A stretch of 64,000 nucleotides of DNA from an uncultured Lachnospira sp. (GTDB lineage: Bacteria > Bacillota > Clostridia > Lachnospirales > Lachnospiraceae): positions 31,367-95,366 of the forward strand of contig CALWKC010000006.1 in the NCBI GenBank assembly GCA_944381165.1, read 5' to 3'. Position numbers and translations under genes: made by a program. Positions 16,883 to 25,449 of this stretch are shown one piece after another. Numbering within the stretch: position 1 is the stretch's first letter; each line of letters begins with the position of its first letter. The notes under the pieces are model-generated. The model saw nothing but the letters and a program-made list of their open reading frames with translations, was not told where the DNA came from and made no database searches.

Positions 16883-16947
16883 CAGGTTTGTGGCTGCGCT
16901 GCCGACACAAACCTGCAATGCGCAAAGGGCAGCGCAGAATTTAGGAG
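16883..16947 (+). repeat. Pseudoknot leader element, copy 3 (short form)
   Basis: The hairpin CAGGTTTGTG (16883-16892) pairs with CACAAACCTG (16906-16915). Its loop holds CTGCGCTGCC (16894-16903), fully complementary to GGCAGCGCAG at 16928-16937. The Shine-Dalgarno AGGAG begins at 16943, 5 nt after this strand, the same spacing as in copies 1 and 2. Only the TTTGTG/CACAAA core is shared; outer stem and pseudoknot strands differ but still pair. No leader ORF with an RBS is evident here. Confidence 0.75.
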
Positions 16948-16956
16948 AGAAAAAAT

Positions 16957-18021
16957 ATGATACGCTTTGGAATTATAGGATCAGGCTGGAGGGCGATGTT
17001 TTATCTAAGGGCGGCAAAGGCGCTTCCGGAGCAGTTTGATTTGTGCATGGTTTTGTGCCGCAGAGAGGAGGAAGCGCGCAGGATAAGAGAGCAGTATGAT
17101 GTTCCGGCATGCTGTGACGAAAAGGCTATGCTGAAGGCAAATCCGGATTTTGTTGTGTCGTGCGTGAGCAAAGCCGCTATGTGCGATACGGTAATAAAGT
17201 GGCTTGGGCTTGGAGTCCCGGTACTTTCCGAGACGCCTGTCTCGCTTGAAAGGGGGAGGCTTGAACAGATATGGGAGCTTTGCAGCGGAGGTAAACTTTC
17301 CTGCACAAAGCTTCAGGTTGCGGAGCAGTATGCATATTATCCTGTACATGATGCCAGAATAAAAATTATAAAATCGGGGCTTATAGGCGAGCCGGTTTCA
17401 ATGACCTTGTCTTATATGCATGATTATCACGCCGCAAGTATTATACGCAAAATGCTTGATACAGGGCTTGAGGATGTGCATATAGCAGGAAAAACGTTTA
17501 TGATGCCGGTCACAGACACAAGGACGCGCTATGAAATCCTCACCAAAGGGGAGGTCGTCAAAAAGGAAGAGAAGCATCTTGTAATGGAGTATGAGAGTCA
17601 AAAAACAGCGTTTTATGATTTTATGTCAGATCAGTACAGGAGCGGCATACGAAACAGATTTATGAATGTTCGGGGAACGCGGGGCGAGTTAATGGAGGAT
17701 ACCTTTTATTTCCTCAGGGACGATAATCTTGCCGCATCTGCGAAAATGGATATTTACCGGGACGAGGACAGCGGCGAGGTTTTGTCGGTTAAATTTATGG
17801 GCAAAACGGTATATATTCCTCCTTTTGGAATATGCGGATTAGGTGAGGATGAGACGGCAGTCGCGAGAATGCTTGCAGGCATGAAAAAGTATGTTGACGG
17901 TGGGGATGAGGTATATCCTCTGCGGGAAGCATTGGAGGATGCCTATATTGCCGAAATGATGACGCGCGCCGCAGAAAATCCGTGGGAGGTTGTGAACTCT
18001 GAAAAGCGTCCGTGGAAATAG
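16957..18021 (+). CDS. Gfo/Idh/MocA-family oxidoreductase
   Basis: The 354 aa product has an N-terminal Rossmann fold: IRFGIIGSGWRAMFYLRAA gives GxGxxG-like GSGWRA. PDFVVSCVSKAAMCD and VPVLSETPVSLE follow, where EKP of most relatives is ETP, so the usual Lys is missing. The C-terminal alpha/beta domain contains VAEQYAYYPVHDARIKII and a long beta region. Such enzymes usually oxidise or reduce sugars or inositols with NAD(P). The loss of the Lys may mean an altered reaction. The start follows AGGAG at the end of repeat copy 3. The MGMT-like gene follows 18 bp later. Confidence 0.85.
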   Translation: MIRFGIIGSGWRAMFYLRAAKALPEQFDLCMVLCRREEEARRIREQYDVPACCDEKAMLKANPDFVVSCVSKAAMCDTVIKWLGLGVPVLSETPVSLERGRLEQIWELCSGGKLSCTKLQVAEQYAYYPVHDARIKIIKSGLIGEPVSMTLSYMHDYHAASIIRKMLDTGLEDVHIAGKTFMMPVTDTRTRYEILTKGEVVKKEEKHLVMEYESQKTAFYDFMSDQYRSGIRNRFMNVRGTRGELMEDTFYFLRDDNLAASAKMDIYRDEDSGEVLSVKFMGKTVYIPPFGICGLGEDETAVARMLAGMKKYVDGGDEVYPLREALEDAYIAEMMTRAAENPWEVVNSEKRPWK

Positions 18022-18039
18022 AGCGTGGAGGAAAAGATT

Positions 18040-18360
18040 ATGGCAGACGGTGAAGTGTTTTCAAAGATTTATGATGTAGTAAGACAAATTCCTTACGGAA
18101 AGGTTGCGACATACGGACAGGTGGCAGAGCTTGCCGGAAACAAAAGGTGGGCGAGAGTAGTTGGATACGCGCTGCACTTAAACCCCGACCCCGAAGGCAT
18201 TCCCTGTTACAGAGTCGTAAATAAGGCAGGGAATGCCTCGAGTGCGTTTGCCTTTGGTGGAATAAACAGGCAGATAGAGCTGCTTAAGGCCGAGGGCGTA
18301 CAGTTTATTGACGGACATGTCGATATGGAACATTTCCGTTGGAACCGACATATATTTTAG
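18040..18360 (+). CDS. MGMT-family (alkyltransferase-like) DNA-binding protein
   Basis: The start is ATG 18040, 8 nt after GGAGG, giving 106 aa; a GTG at 18025 would bury the RBS. It is the C-terminal domain only of O6-alkylguanine-DNA alkyltransferase: IPYGKVATYGQVAELAG forms the helix-turn-helix region. The active-site motif reads IPCYRVV. The reactive Cys is present, but the conserved His of PCHR is Tyr. Alkyltransferase-like proteins that flag damage for nucleotide excision repair usually lose the Cys instead. It may therefore be a weak transferase or a damage sensor. The stop overlaps the end of the convergent symporter gene by 4 bp. Confidence 0.85.
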   Translation: MADGEVFSKIYDVVRQIPYGKVATYGQVAELAGNKRWARVVGYALHLNPDPEGIPCYRVVNKAGNASSAFAFGGINRQIELLKAEGVQFIDGHVDMEHFRWNRHIF

Positions 18361-19727
18361 AAAAATTTATCTTTGATTCCAATGAGGAACATAAACAGTA
18401 TAATAACCGGAAGGATATATGTCATATAAAAACGCAGCTTGCCGGAAATTTTAAGCCCCGTTCCCGTATTAGCTTCTTCGGTAAAGTTCTTCCAGCCCCA
18501 GCCTCTTTTTGAAACACAGAACAGAAGGTAAATGAGAGAGCCGATTGGAAGAATAATATTGCTGACAAGAAAATCCTCAAGGTCCATGATTGTAGAGCCG
18601 GCTCCAAAAGGCTGAATGTCAGACAGAACATTAAAGCCGAGCGCACACGGCAGTGACAGTAATATCATTATGACAATATTTATAAGCGCGGCTTTTTTTC
18701 TTGACGCTCCGGTTAAATCCATAGAGCAGGATATAATGTTTTCAAAAACTGCAATTATGGTTGAAAACGCTGCAAATGCCATAAAAATGAAGAACAGGCT
18801 TCCCCATAATCTTCCTCCTGCCATGTGGTTAAAAATATTCGGAAGTGTTATAAAAATAAGATTAGGACCGCTGTCGGCAGCCACTCCGAAAGATGAGCAT
18901 GCAGGGAAAATTATAAGGCCTGAAAATATCGCAACGAACGTATCAAGTACGCATACACGCACTGATTCGCCAAACAGAGCGCGCTTTTTGTTTATGTAGC
19001 TTCCGAATATAGCCATTGCGCCTATTCCGAGGCTCAGTGTAAAAAACGCCTGATTCATCGCCGCGACAATGGTTTCGCCGATTCCTATTTCTGCCATTCT
19101 CTCAAAATCAGGAAGAAGGTAGAATTTTAAGCCTTCAATTCCGTTTTCGAGTGTGAGGCTGTGTACTGCGAGAACGACTATAAGCAGAAAGAGCGCAATC
19201 ATCATAATTTTTGTTATTCTCTCAACGCCCTTCTGAACGCCCATAGAGCATACAAGAAATCCCAATATAACTGTTATAATCATGAAAATAACCATAACTG
19301 ACGGATTTGACGTCATCTCCGGAAATGCCGCTGTCACCTGAGCTGTGTCGGCATTTTCAAACCGTCCTAAAGCGCTTTGGATAAAGTAATACAGCATCCA
19401 TCCCGTTACAGATGTATAAAACATCATCAGCAAATAGTTGCCTGCCATAGCCATGTAGCCGTGAAAATGCCATTTCTGCCCCGGTTTTTCTAATACCTTG
19501 CAGGAGAGCAGCGGGCTTTTGCGGCTTGCCCGTCCTATTGCAAATTCCATAGTCATAATCGGTGCACCCATTATGATTAAAAAAAATAAATAAATTAATA
19601 CGAAAGCGCCGCCTCCGTATTGCCCCGTGATATAGGGAAATTTCCATACGTTTCCGATGCCTATGGCACATCCGGCGGAAAGCAGGATAAAACCCATACG
19701 TGAGCCAAGAGTTTCTCGTTGTTCCAT
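18357..19727 (-). CDS. Sodium-dependent (SNF/NSS family) transporter
   Basis: The 456 aa polytopic protein belongs to the neurotransmitter:sodium symporter family. The unwound first membrane helix is clear: GFILLSAGCAIGIGNVWKFP, followed by QYGGGAFVLIYL. The length and about eleven membrane helices fit the bacterial branch, which takes up amino acids with sodium. Other membrane spans include IVLAVHSLTL and VIILFMFLIGI at the end. The start follows GAGGAG. It is transcribed alone and diverges from the gene at 19947. The substrate, probably an amino acid, is not identifiable. Confidence 0.93.
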   Translation of the reverse strand: MEQRETLGSRMGFILLSAGCAIGIGNVWKFPYITGQYGGGAFVLIYLFFLIIMGAPIMTMEFAIGRASRKSPLLSCKVLEKPGQKWHFHGYMAMAGNYLLMMFYTSVTGWMLYYFIQSALGRFENADTAQVTAAFPEMTSNPSVMVIFMIITVILGFLVCSMGVQKGVERITKIMMIALFLLIVVLAVHSLTLENGIEGLKFYLLPDFERMAEIGIGETIVAAMNQAFFTLSLGIGAMAIFGSYINKKRALFGESVRVCVLDTFVAIFSGLIIFPACSSFGVAADSGPNLIFITLPNIFNHMAGGRLWGSLFFIFMAFAAFSTIIAVFENIISCSMDLTGASRKKAALINIVIMILLSLPCALGFNVLSDIQPFGAGSTIMDLEDFLVSNIILPIGSLIYLLFCVSKRGWGWKNFTEEANTGTGLKISGKLRFYMTYILPVIILFMFLIGIKDKFF

Positions 19728-19761
19728 TGATTTCTCCTCGTTTTATAATAATAGTATTTAT

Positions 19762-19790
19762 ATGATAACCCGTTTTGTAAATTAGTGCAA
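19762..19790 (-). promoter_or_regulatory. Promoter of the sodium symporter gene
   Basis: On the minus strand, TTGCAC (19785-19790) and TATCAT (19762-19767) are 17 bp apart, upstream of the start codon at 19727. Confidence 0.55.
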
Positions 19791-19882
19791 CAGAATATAA
19801 AGCGTAAAATTCAAGTAAGTTAAATTTGTCAGTATTGTATGTCTAATGACGGCATAAAATAATATATGTACAGTAAAAATAC

Positions 19883-19911
19883 TTGACATAAAATAATTTA
19901 TAATGTATTGT
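19883..19911 (+). promoter_or_regulatory. Promoter of the small protein gene at 19947
   Basis: A perfect TTGACA (19883-19888) is 17 bp from TATTGT (19906-19911), 35 bp before the start codon. Confidence 0.7.
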
Positions 19912-19946
19912 ATAAAAAAAGATTTTAATCGGAGGGATAATATAGT

Positions 19947-20324
19947 ATGATGAACTATGAGAAACCGGTTGTCATCGGATGCGATGATGTGGCAGAGGGT
20001 GTTTATGCTGCAAGCGGCTGTTATACCGTTTCGACGACGATGCATCAAAATCCTGAGCTTGGACGTCAGACATATGTAATTCAGGTTAATGCAAAACATT
20101 CTGCCGATCATACGTGCAGCGAGCAGCTTTTGACGCTGGGATTTAATCAGCCGGTGCAGTATGAGAGTTCCGGAGGCACTCCTGTCGTAACTTCGGGCAG
20201 CGAGATAAAGATTGCATATTCATATTGGAACAACCCGAGCGATAATATAGGACTTGGAGACGTAAGCGTAAGCTCCGAGAGCGGACTTCAGGTTGTATAT
20301 GCGTATATGACGGATAACGGCTGA
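19947..20324 (+). CDS. Small uncharacterised protein with AEGVYAASG motif
   Basis: The 125 aa product begins MMNYEKPVV and carries DVAEGVYAASGCYTVST close to its N terminus. The remainder is polar and beta-prone, including HQNPELGRQTYVIQVNAK, LTLGFNQPVQYESSGG and IGLGDVSVSSESGLQV. No signal peptide or membrane segment is present. Short clostridial proteins that start with a KP-x-AEGVYAASG stretch are often found beside exporters and peptide-modifying genes, and here an ABC exporter and a PqqD/kinase-like fusion lie on the opposite strand just downstream. It could be a peptide precursor or substrate of that system, but it is long for a typical precursor. It has its own strong promoter and terminator. 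Confidence 0.6.
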   Translation: MMNYEKPVVIGCDDVAEGVYAASGCYTVSTTMHQNPELGRQTYVIQVNAKHSADHTCSEQLLTLGFNQPVQYESSGGTPVVTSGSEIKIAYSYWNNPSDNIGLGDVSVSSESGLQVVYAYMTDNG

Positions 20325-20359
20325 GATATTTTATGATATAATTTAAAGATTTCACGACA

Positions 20360-20398
20360 AAACGGGATACTCCATGAACATCATGGGGTATCCCGTTT
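20360..20398. terminator. Bidirectional terminator between the small protein and the ABC exporter
   Basis: AAACGGGATA pairs with TATCCCGTTT, with an inner CCATGA/TCATGG pairing. T-rich sequence flanks both sides, suiting the convergent genes. Confidence 0.85.
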
Positions 20399-20434
20399 CT
20401 TTTCTTTCACCGCGTAAATATGAGAAAAACACTA

Positions 20435-22204
20435 TTAAAAATCATCTATTAATTTCTGCACGTCATTATCGTCTAAAACGCGGCACTGTCTTTCCTTTAT
20501 TGAATAGATGCGGCTGCACATGCCGAGCACTGTGGGGCGGTGTGTGGTCAGAATGCAGGTGCGCGGGTAGTCGTCACGCATAATATTTTTCAGCACATTT
20601 CTTTCCGTTGCAACATCGAGAGCCGAGGTTGCCTCGTCCAGAAGTAGAATCGGCGCTTTTCTTAAAACCGCCCGGGCAATGGAAAGACGCTGTGACTGCC
20701 CCTCAGAGAAGCCGCCTCCGCGCTCTTTTATAGAGCTGTCTATGCCTTCGGGAAGTTTGCTCACAAAACCCCATGCGCAGGACAGCTTGAGGGCGTTTAT
20801 AATTTCATCGTCGGTTGCGTCAGGCTTTACGCTGCGCATATTTTCGGCAATAGTTCCGGAAAACATGGTATTTCCCTGCGGCACATAGGAAAAAAGCGCG
20901 CGGGTTGCCGGTGTGAGCTGCAATGACATTTCAGAAATTCCGTATTTGGTGCTCACGGTGCATTCACCGGACTGCGGCCGCAGCAGTGAGAGCAGTATGC
21001 GAAGCATAGTTGTTTTCCCCTCCCCGGAAGGACCGACGAGAGCTACTATTTCATGAGGCTTGGCGGTAAAAGACGCATTTTTGAAAACCTGTGTTCCGTT
21101 GGCGTAAGTGTATGACATATTATGAATTTCAACAGTTATTCCGTTTTTAACTGCATGTTCCTTAAGGCGTGCGACATCGTCGGAAAGCGAGTAATCTTCG
21201 CGCGGCATATTCAGTATATCCATGAGACGTCCCGCAGAGGTGGTGAGATTGATTGCCGTCGGAACAAGAGAAATAAGAGCGTTCAGCGTACTTGTGAGCT
21301 GACCCGACAGGGACAGAAAAAGAGTCATTGTGCCGTAGCTTATTGCTCCGCTCCAGACGCGGTAAATTCCCCAGCCGTAGCAGCTGTAAGATACTGCCAT
21401 TCCGACGACGGACATAATAAACGAAGTGACCATTGACATTTTGTTAAACTCAAGCTTCATTGTGAGATATTTCTGCTGCAAATCGCGCAGACGCCTGCAA
21501 TATAAGCGTATAAGGTCAAATGCCTTTATAGTCTGTATATTTGAAAATGATTCCTGGTTAAAACCGGACATTTCTGCATTCAGGGCTGCGCTCCGCTTAT
21601 TGTTGTTTACCATGCGTCTCATAAGTGTTCTTGACATTATGACGCTCACAGGCATTCCGATCAGAGCGAATATTGCAAAGGTAGCGTCATGGTATATTAC
21701 TATTGACAAAGCCATAATAAATTTAAAAAGATATATTATGAGATTTGGGATAAAACTTAAAACACCCTCTGAGATATTCGATGCGTCGGTGCTCCAGCGT
21801 ACCAGCAGGTCTCCCGTGTGATACTGAGTTATTGCCTCCCATTCTGTCGACAGCATTTTTTCGTAGATGTCAGCCTTGATTTCATTGTCTACTCTTATGC
21901 TTATCCAGTTTGAGAGATAGGAGGTAAAAAGAGATATTGCCTGACTGCCTAAATTAAAGCCTATCATCATGCAGAAGGTTTTTATGAGCTCCCCTGTGTG
22001 ATGCCCGGTGATAATATCGACGAGGTCCTTTGAGATGACGCTTGCGGCAAGTCCTACGGCAGTACCGGTCAGTCCTGAAATCGTATAAAAAATCATTGAT
22101 TTCCAGTAGCGGCGGGCGTACCCGTAAATCCAGCGCGTCTGCCGTGCCATGTCTTTTAACATGCCCTCTTTAATTTTTTTTGCGGTATGTTTTACAATAT
22201 TCAT
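20435..22204 (-). CDS. ABC exporter with fused membrane and ATPase domains
   Basis: The 589 aa half-transporter has an N-terminal six-helix domain (residues about 30-320). The ATPase domain follows, with Walker A LVGPSGEGKTTMLRIL, signature GFSEGQSQRLSIARAVL, and Walker B ILLLDEATSALD with the H-loop in ILTTHRPT. There is no C39 peptidase domain at the N terminus, so it would not cleave a leader itself. Its ATG overlaps the stop of the PqqD/kinase-like gene by 4 bp (ATGA), so the two form an operon on the minus strand. It probably exports a peptide or lipid made or modified by that partner. The first residues, MNIVKHTAKKIKEGMLKDM, are basic and cytoplasmic. Confidence 0.9.
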   Translation of the reverse strand: MNIVKHTAKKIKEGMLKDMARQTRWIYGYARRYWKSMIFYTISGLTGTAVGLAASVISKDLVDIITGHHTGELIKTFCMMIGFNLGSQAISLFTSYLSNWISIRVDNEIKADIYEKMLSTEWEAITQYHTGDLLVRWSTDASNISEGVLSFIPNLIIYLFKFIMALSIVIYHDATFAIFALIGMPVSVIMSRTLMRRMVNNNKRSAALNAEMSGFNQESFSNIQTIKAFDLIRLYCRRLRDLQQKYLTMKLEFNKMSMVTSFIMSVVGMAVSYSCYGWGIYRVWSGAISYGTMTLFLSLSGQLTSTLNALISLVPTAINLTTSAGRLMDILNMPREDYSLSDDVARLKEHAVKNGITVEIHNMSYTYANGTQVFKNASFTAKPHEIVALVGPSGEGKTTMLRILLSLLRPQSGECTVSTKYGISEMSLQLTPATRALFSYVPQGNTMFSGTIAENMRSVKPDATDDEIINALKLSCAWGFVSKLPEGIDSSIKERGGGFSEGQSQRLSIARAVLRKAPILLLDEATSALDVATERNVLKNIMRDDYPRTCILTTHRPTVLGMCSRIYSIKERQCRVLDDNDVQKLIDDF

Positions 22205-23400
22205 AGTCTGTCTATCGCTTCCTTCATTATATATGCGGCAGCAGGATTTTTGGTGCAGTTCAGTTCAAAAACGGGTATTTTTCGGGTTATAAGCTGTGAG
22301 GCTGAAATATTTAAATCAAGCATTTTATCCGTCCAGCACGGTGAAATCATGCGCTGCATTATTTTAAGCGCAGCTTTTTCGCCGCTTAATTTTGAGACAG
22401 AATCCCGGCTGCTCTGTTTTATCATTATTATTCCGCCGACAGGATACGTATTTTCGGTAAAAATACCTGATGTTCCGCACCACGGAATTCCGGCAGCGTA
22501 AAGCTCGTTTTTGTCAGTTCCTATAAGATTTAAGTCTCCGTTGATAACAGGAGTATTAAACATATCCTGCCATAACCGTGTGTGTGTCGATTTTCCGGCG
22601 CCCGAATGTCCGGAAAAAAGCCAGGCCTTGCCTCCGTACAAAACCGACGCCGAGTGTAATGCAAAGAGTCCTCTCTTCTGGGCAGTAAAAAGAAAAATCA
22701 TTCTCACGGCGTGAAAAATAAAGCCGCCTGACTCGGGCTTAAAGCCGGAACTTTCTGTTTTTGCATTTATGTGCTGAAATTCGGGAGATTGATTGTTTTT
22801 TTTGTAATATATGACGCACCTGCTGCCGTCCTTTGACATATGCCATTCCATGGGCTGTGCTGATCCGGTATAAGCGCAGATATAAAAATAGTCGTCCTCC
22901 ATAAGAATTAATTCGTCGCTGCGAAGAATTACCTTTCCCGCCCTGTGGTACGCCGGGATAAAATGAGTGATATTTATTGTTATGTCAGGATTTTGAGTTT
23001 CATTTGTCTCAAAAGCTTTAAATTCTTCGGGAAATATTACGGGCTCTGTGTGAAAGCAGATGTTAATTCCGGCAATGCTGATATGTTTTGTGACATAATT
23101 AGGAGGAAGCGTCATAACGTCCTCCTCGCGCTCAAAGATATGAAATGCTTTCAGCTCATTGAGAAATCGGGTCAAATCGCTTTTAAGCGTATTAATTTCG
23201 GTTTTATTTTCAGGCATGTATTTATCGCACATCATGGACAGCAGCTTATGTTCATTGTCAGTCTCTCTCAGACAATTCCACAAAAAGACGCCTGTCTCGT
23301 TAAGCTCAATGCCTTTTTTCAAATCTGCCGCCGCCTGACCGAATGGAAGCAGATACGGCTTCTGACAAATATATTTCAGAGAGTAATTTGCAGTTTTCAA
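22201..23400 (-). CDS. PqqD-like plus HPr-kinase-like fusion protein
   Basis: The 399 aa product has two parts. The first (about 1-95) resembles a PqqD/RRE peptide-binding domain: FGQAAADLKKGIELNETGVF, then LWNCLRETDNEHKLL and FLNELKAFHIFE. The second resembles the HPr serine kinase P-loop domain: LHSASVLYGGKAWLFSG, then HSGAGKSTHTRLW (Walker A from about residue 264), VINGDLNLI and AAGIPWCGTSG. Such kinase-like proteins phosphorylate precursor peptides in some lasso-peptide clusters, and PqqD-type domains bind leaders. It is cytoplasmic and is translationally coupled to the ABC exporter. The domain calls are by motif; the substrate is unknown. Confidence 0.75.
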   Translation of the reverse strand: MKTANYSLKYICQKPYLLPFGQAAADLKKGIELNETGVFLWNCLRETDNEHKLLSMMCDKYMPENKTEINTLKSDLTRFLNELKAFHIFEREEDVMTLPPNYVTKHISIAGINICFHTEPVIFPEEFKAFETNETQNPDITINITHFIPAYHRAGKVILRSDELILMEDDYFYICAYTGSAQPMEWHMSKDGSRCVIYYKKNNQSPEFQHINAKTESSGFKPESGGFIFHAVRMIFLFTAQKRGLFALHSASVLYGGKAWLFSGHSGAGKSTHTRLWQDMFNTPVINGDLNLIGTDKNELYAAGIPWCGTSGIFTENTYPVGGIIMIKQSSRDSVSKLSGEKAALKIMQRMISPCWTDKMLDLNISASQLITRKIPVFELNCTKNPAAAYIMKEAIDRL

Positions 23401-23547
23401 ACAGTTCCCGCCCTTTCTGTTTATAGTAAATAGATTTTATCACGGAAACGGTATATAAATCAATGCGGGGCAGGTAAATGATACCTCTTTCTTTATAATA
23501 AAAATTATGTTATTATATTCGCGAAACAGTTTTATGGAGGTTTATTA

Positions 23548-25449
23548 ATGGAGAAAAAAGAATTTAAGCCGTATATACCGGCTGAAAAGATTACGCCTGA
23601 ATTTACCGTAACTTCAGTTGTGATGGGCGTTATTCTTGCCGTTATATTTGGAGCGGCTAATGCATATCTCGGTCTGCGTGTAGGTATGACCGTGTCTGCC
23701 TCAATTCCTGCGGCAGTAATTTCTATGGGTGTTATCAGAGTTCTGTTGAAAAAGGACTCTGTTCTGGAGAGCAATATGGTGCAGACTATCGGCTCTGCGG
23801 GTGAGTCGCTGGCAGCGGGTGCTATTTTTACCCTGCCTGTATTGTTTTTGTGGGCAAAGGACGGAATGACAGAGACTCCGAGTCTTATTGCCATTACGCT
23901 GATTGCGCTGTTTGGCGGCGTGCTTGGCGTATTGTTTATGGTTCCTTTGAGAAATGCGCTGATTGTAAAAGAGCACGGAGTGCTTCCTTATCCTGAGGGA
24001 ACGGCATGCGCCGAGGTACTTCTCGCCGGAGAAGAGGGCGGGACAAGCGCTAAGATGGTATTTGCCGGAATGGGGCTTTCAGCTCTGTTTAAGTTTGTGG
24101 TGGACGGGCTTAAGATAGTTCCGGGAGTAATAACAGCTCCTATAAAGGCGTTTAAGACGGAATTTTCTGCACAGGTATATCCGGCGCTTTTGAGCGTTGG
24201 CTATATATGCGGAATTAAAATTTCTTCATTTATGTTTGCCGGAGGTCTTATCGGCTGGTTTGTTTTAATCCCTGCGATTATTACTTTCGGCGGCAATACA
24301 ATACTTTATCCGGGAACAGATACTATTGCTAATCTTTACGCTGAAGGCGGAGCCAGTGTAATTTGGTATAATTACATAAAATATATCGGTGCCGGCGCGG
24401 TGGCGGCAGGCGGTATTATAAGCCTGATTAAGTCTATGCCTCTTATTGTGACTACCTTCAGGGACGCCATAAAGGGCATAAAGGGAGGCAGCGGCAGTAC
24501 TGAGCTCAGAACAAACAAAAATCTTGATATGAGATTTATCGGTATAGCTATTCTTGTAATTACAATCGCAATCTGGCTTCTGCCTGAGATTCCTGTATCT
24601 CCGCTGGGGGCTTTGCTGATTGTTGTGTTCGGATTCTTCTTTGCGACAGTTTCATCGAGAATGGTTGGTCTTGTCGGAAGCAGCAACAATCCGGTATCCG
24701 GAATGGCAATCGCTACGCTTTTATTTTCTACGCTTGTGCTTAAGATTTCCGGCGATACGGGCGTTCACGGAATGACGGGAGCAATCGGAATTGCCTCTGT
24801 AATATGTATAGTTGCTGCTATTGCAGGAGATACATCGCAGGATTTAAAGACAGGTTATATTCTCGGCGCTACGCCTAAGAAACAGCAGATTGGAGAGCTT
24901 ATAGGTGTGGTTGCGGCAGCATTTACAATAGGAGGAGTTCTCATTCTTCTGAACACTGCATGGGGATTTGGCACAACAGACCTCTCAGCGCCTCAGGCTA
25001 CACTGATGCGTATGATTACAGAGGGCGTAATGGACGGAAATCTTCCGTGGGCTCTTGTGTTTATCGGTGTATTTATCGCTGTTATCATTGAGATTTTGAG
25101 AATTCCTGTGCTTCCTGTGGCAATCGGACTTTACCTGCCGCTTGAGCTTTCATCTACAATTATGATCGGCGGTATTATACGCTGGTTTGTTGACCGCAAA
25201 AAGGCAAATGACAAGGACAAAGACAGCGAGGCAAACAGCGGTATTTTGTTCTGCTCCGGCCTTATCGCCGGCGAAGGGCTTGTAGGTATTATTCTTGCAG
25301 TGGTTGCCGTAGCTAAGTTTACTGATGTTATAGATTTGTCTGAGCATGTCAATACTGGAGTTATCGGTTCTTTGGTGCTCATGGTTATAATGGTGTTGTG
25401 CATATTAAAATTTGCGGTTTGGAGTAAGAAAAAGACAGATGCCAAGTAA
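23548..25449 (+). CDS. OPT-family oligopeptide transporter
   Basis: The 633 aa, highly hydrophobic product has about 14-16 membrane helices. It begins with FTVTSVVMGVILAVIFGAAN and AYLGLRVGMTVSASIPAAV, then SNMVQTIGSAGESLAAG, LPYPEGTACAEVL and SNNPVSGMAIATLLF. These are typical of the bacterial OPT family, which imports short peptides or metal-chelate complexes with protons. The start follows GGAGG. The stop overlaps the ATG of a PqqD-like gene by 11 bp, so the two proteins are made together. The stretch is divergent from the PqqD/kinase operon. Confidence 0.95.
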   Translation: MEKKEFKPYIPAEKITPEFTVTSVVMGVILAVIFGAANAYLGLRVGMTVSASIPAAVISMGVIRVLLKKDSVLESNMVQTIGSAGESLAAGAIFTLPVLFLWAKDGMTETPSLIAITLIALFGGVLGVLFMVPLRNALIVKEHGVLPYPEGTACAEVLLAGEEGGTSAKMVFAGMGLSALFKFVVDGLKIVPGVITAPIKAFKTEFSAQVYPALLSVGYICGIKISSFMFAGGLIGWFVLIPAIITFGGNTILYPGTDTIANLYAEGGASVIWYNYIKYIGAGAVAAGGIISLIKSMPLIVTTFRDAIKGIKGGSGSTELRTNKNLDMRFIGIAILVITIAIWLLPEIPVSPLGALLIVVFGFFFATVSSRMVGLVGSSNNPVSGMAIATLLFSTLVLKISGDTGVHGMTGAIGIASVICIVAAIAGDTSQDLKTGYILGATPKKQQIGELIGVVAAAFTIGGVLILLNTAWGFGTTDLSAPQATLMRMITEGVMDGNLPWALVFIGVFIAVIIEILRIPVLPVAIGLYLPLELSSTIMIGGIIRWFVDRKKANDKDKDSEANSGILFCSGLIAGEGLVGIILAVVAVAKFTDVIDLSEHVNTGVIGSLVLMVIMVLCILKFAVWSKKKTDAK

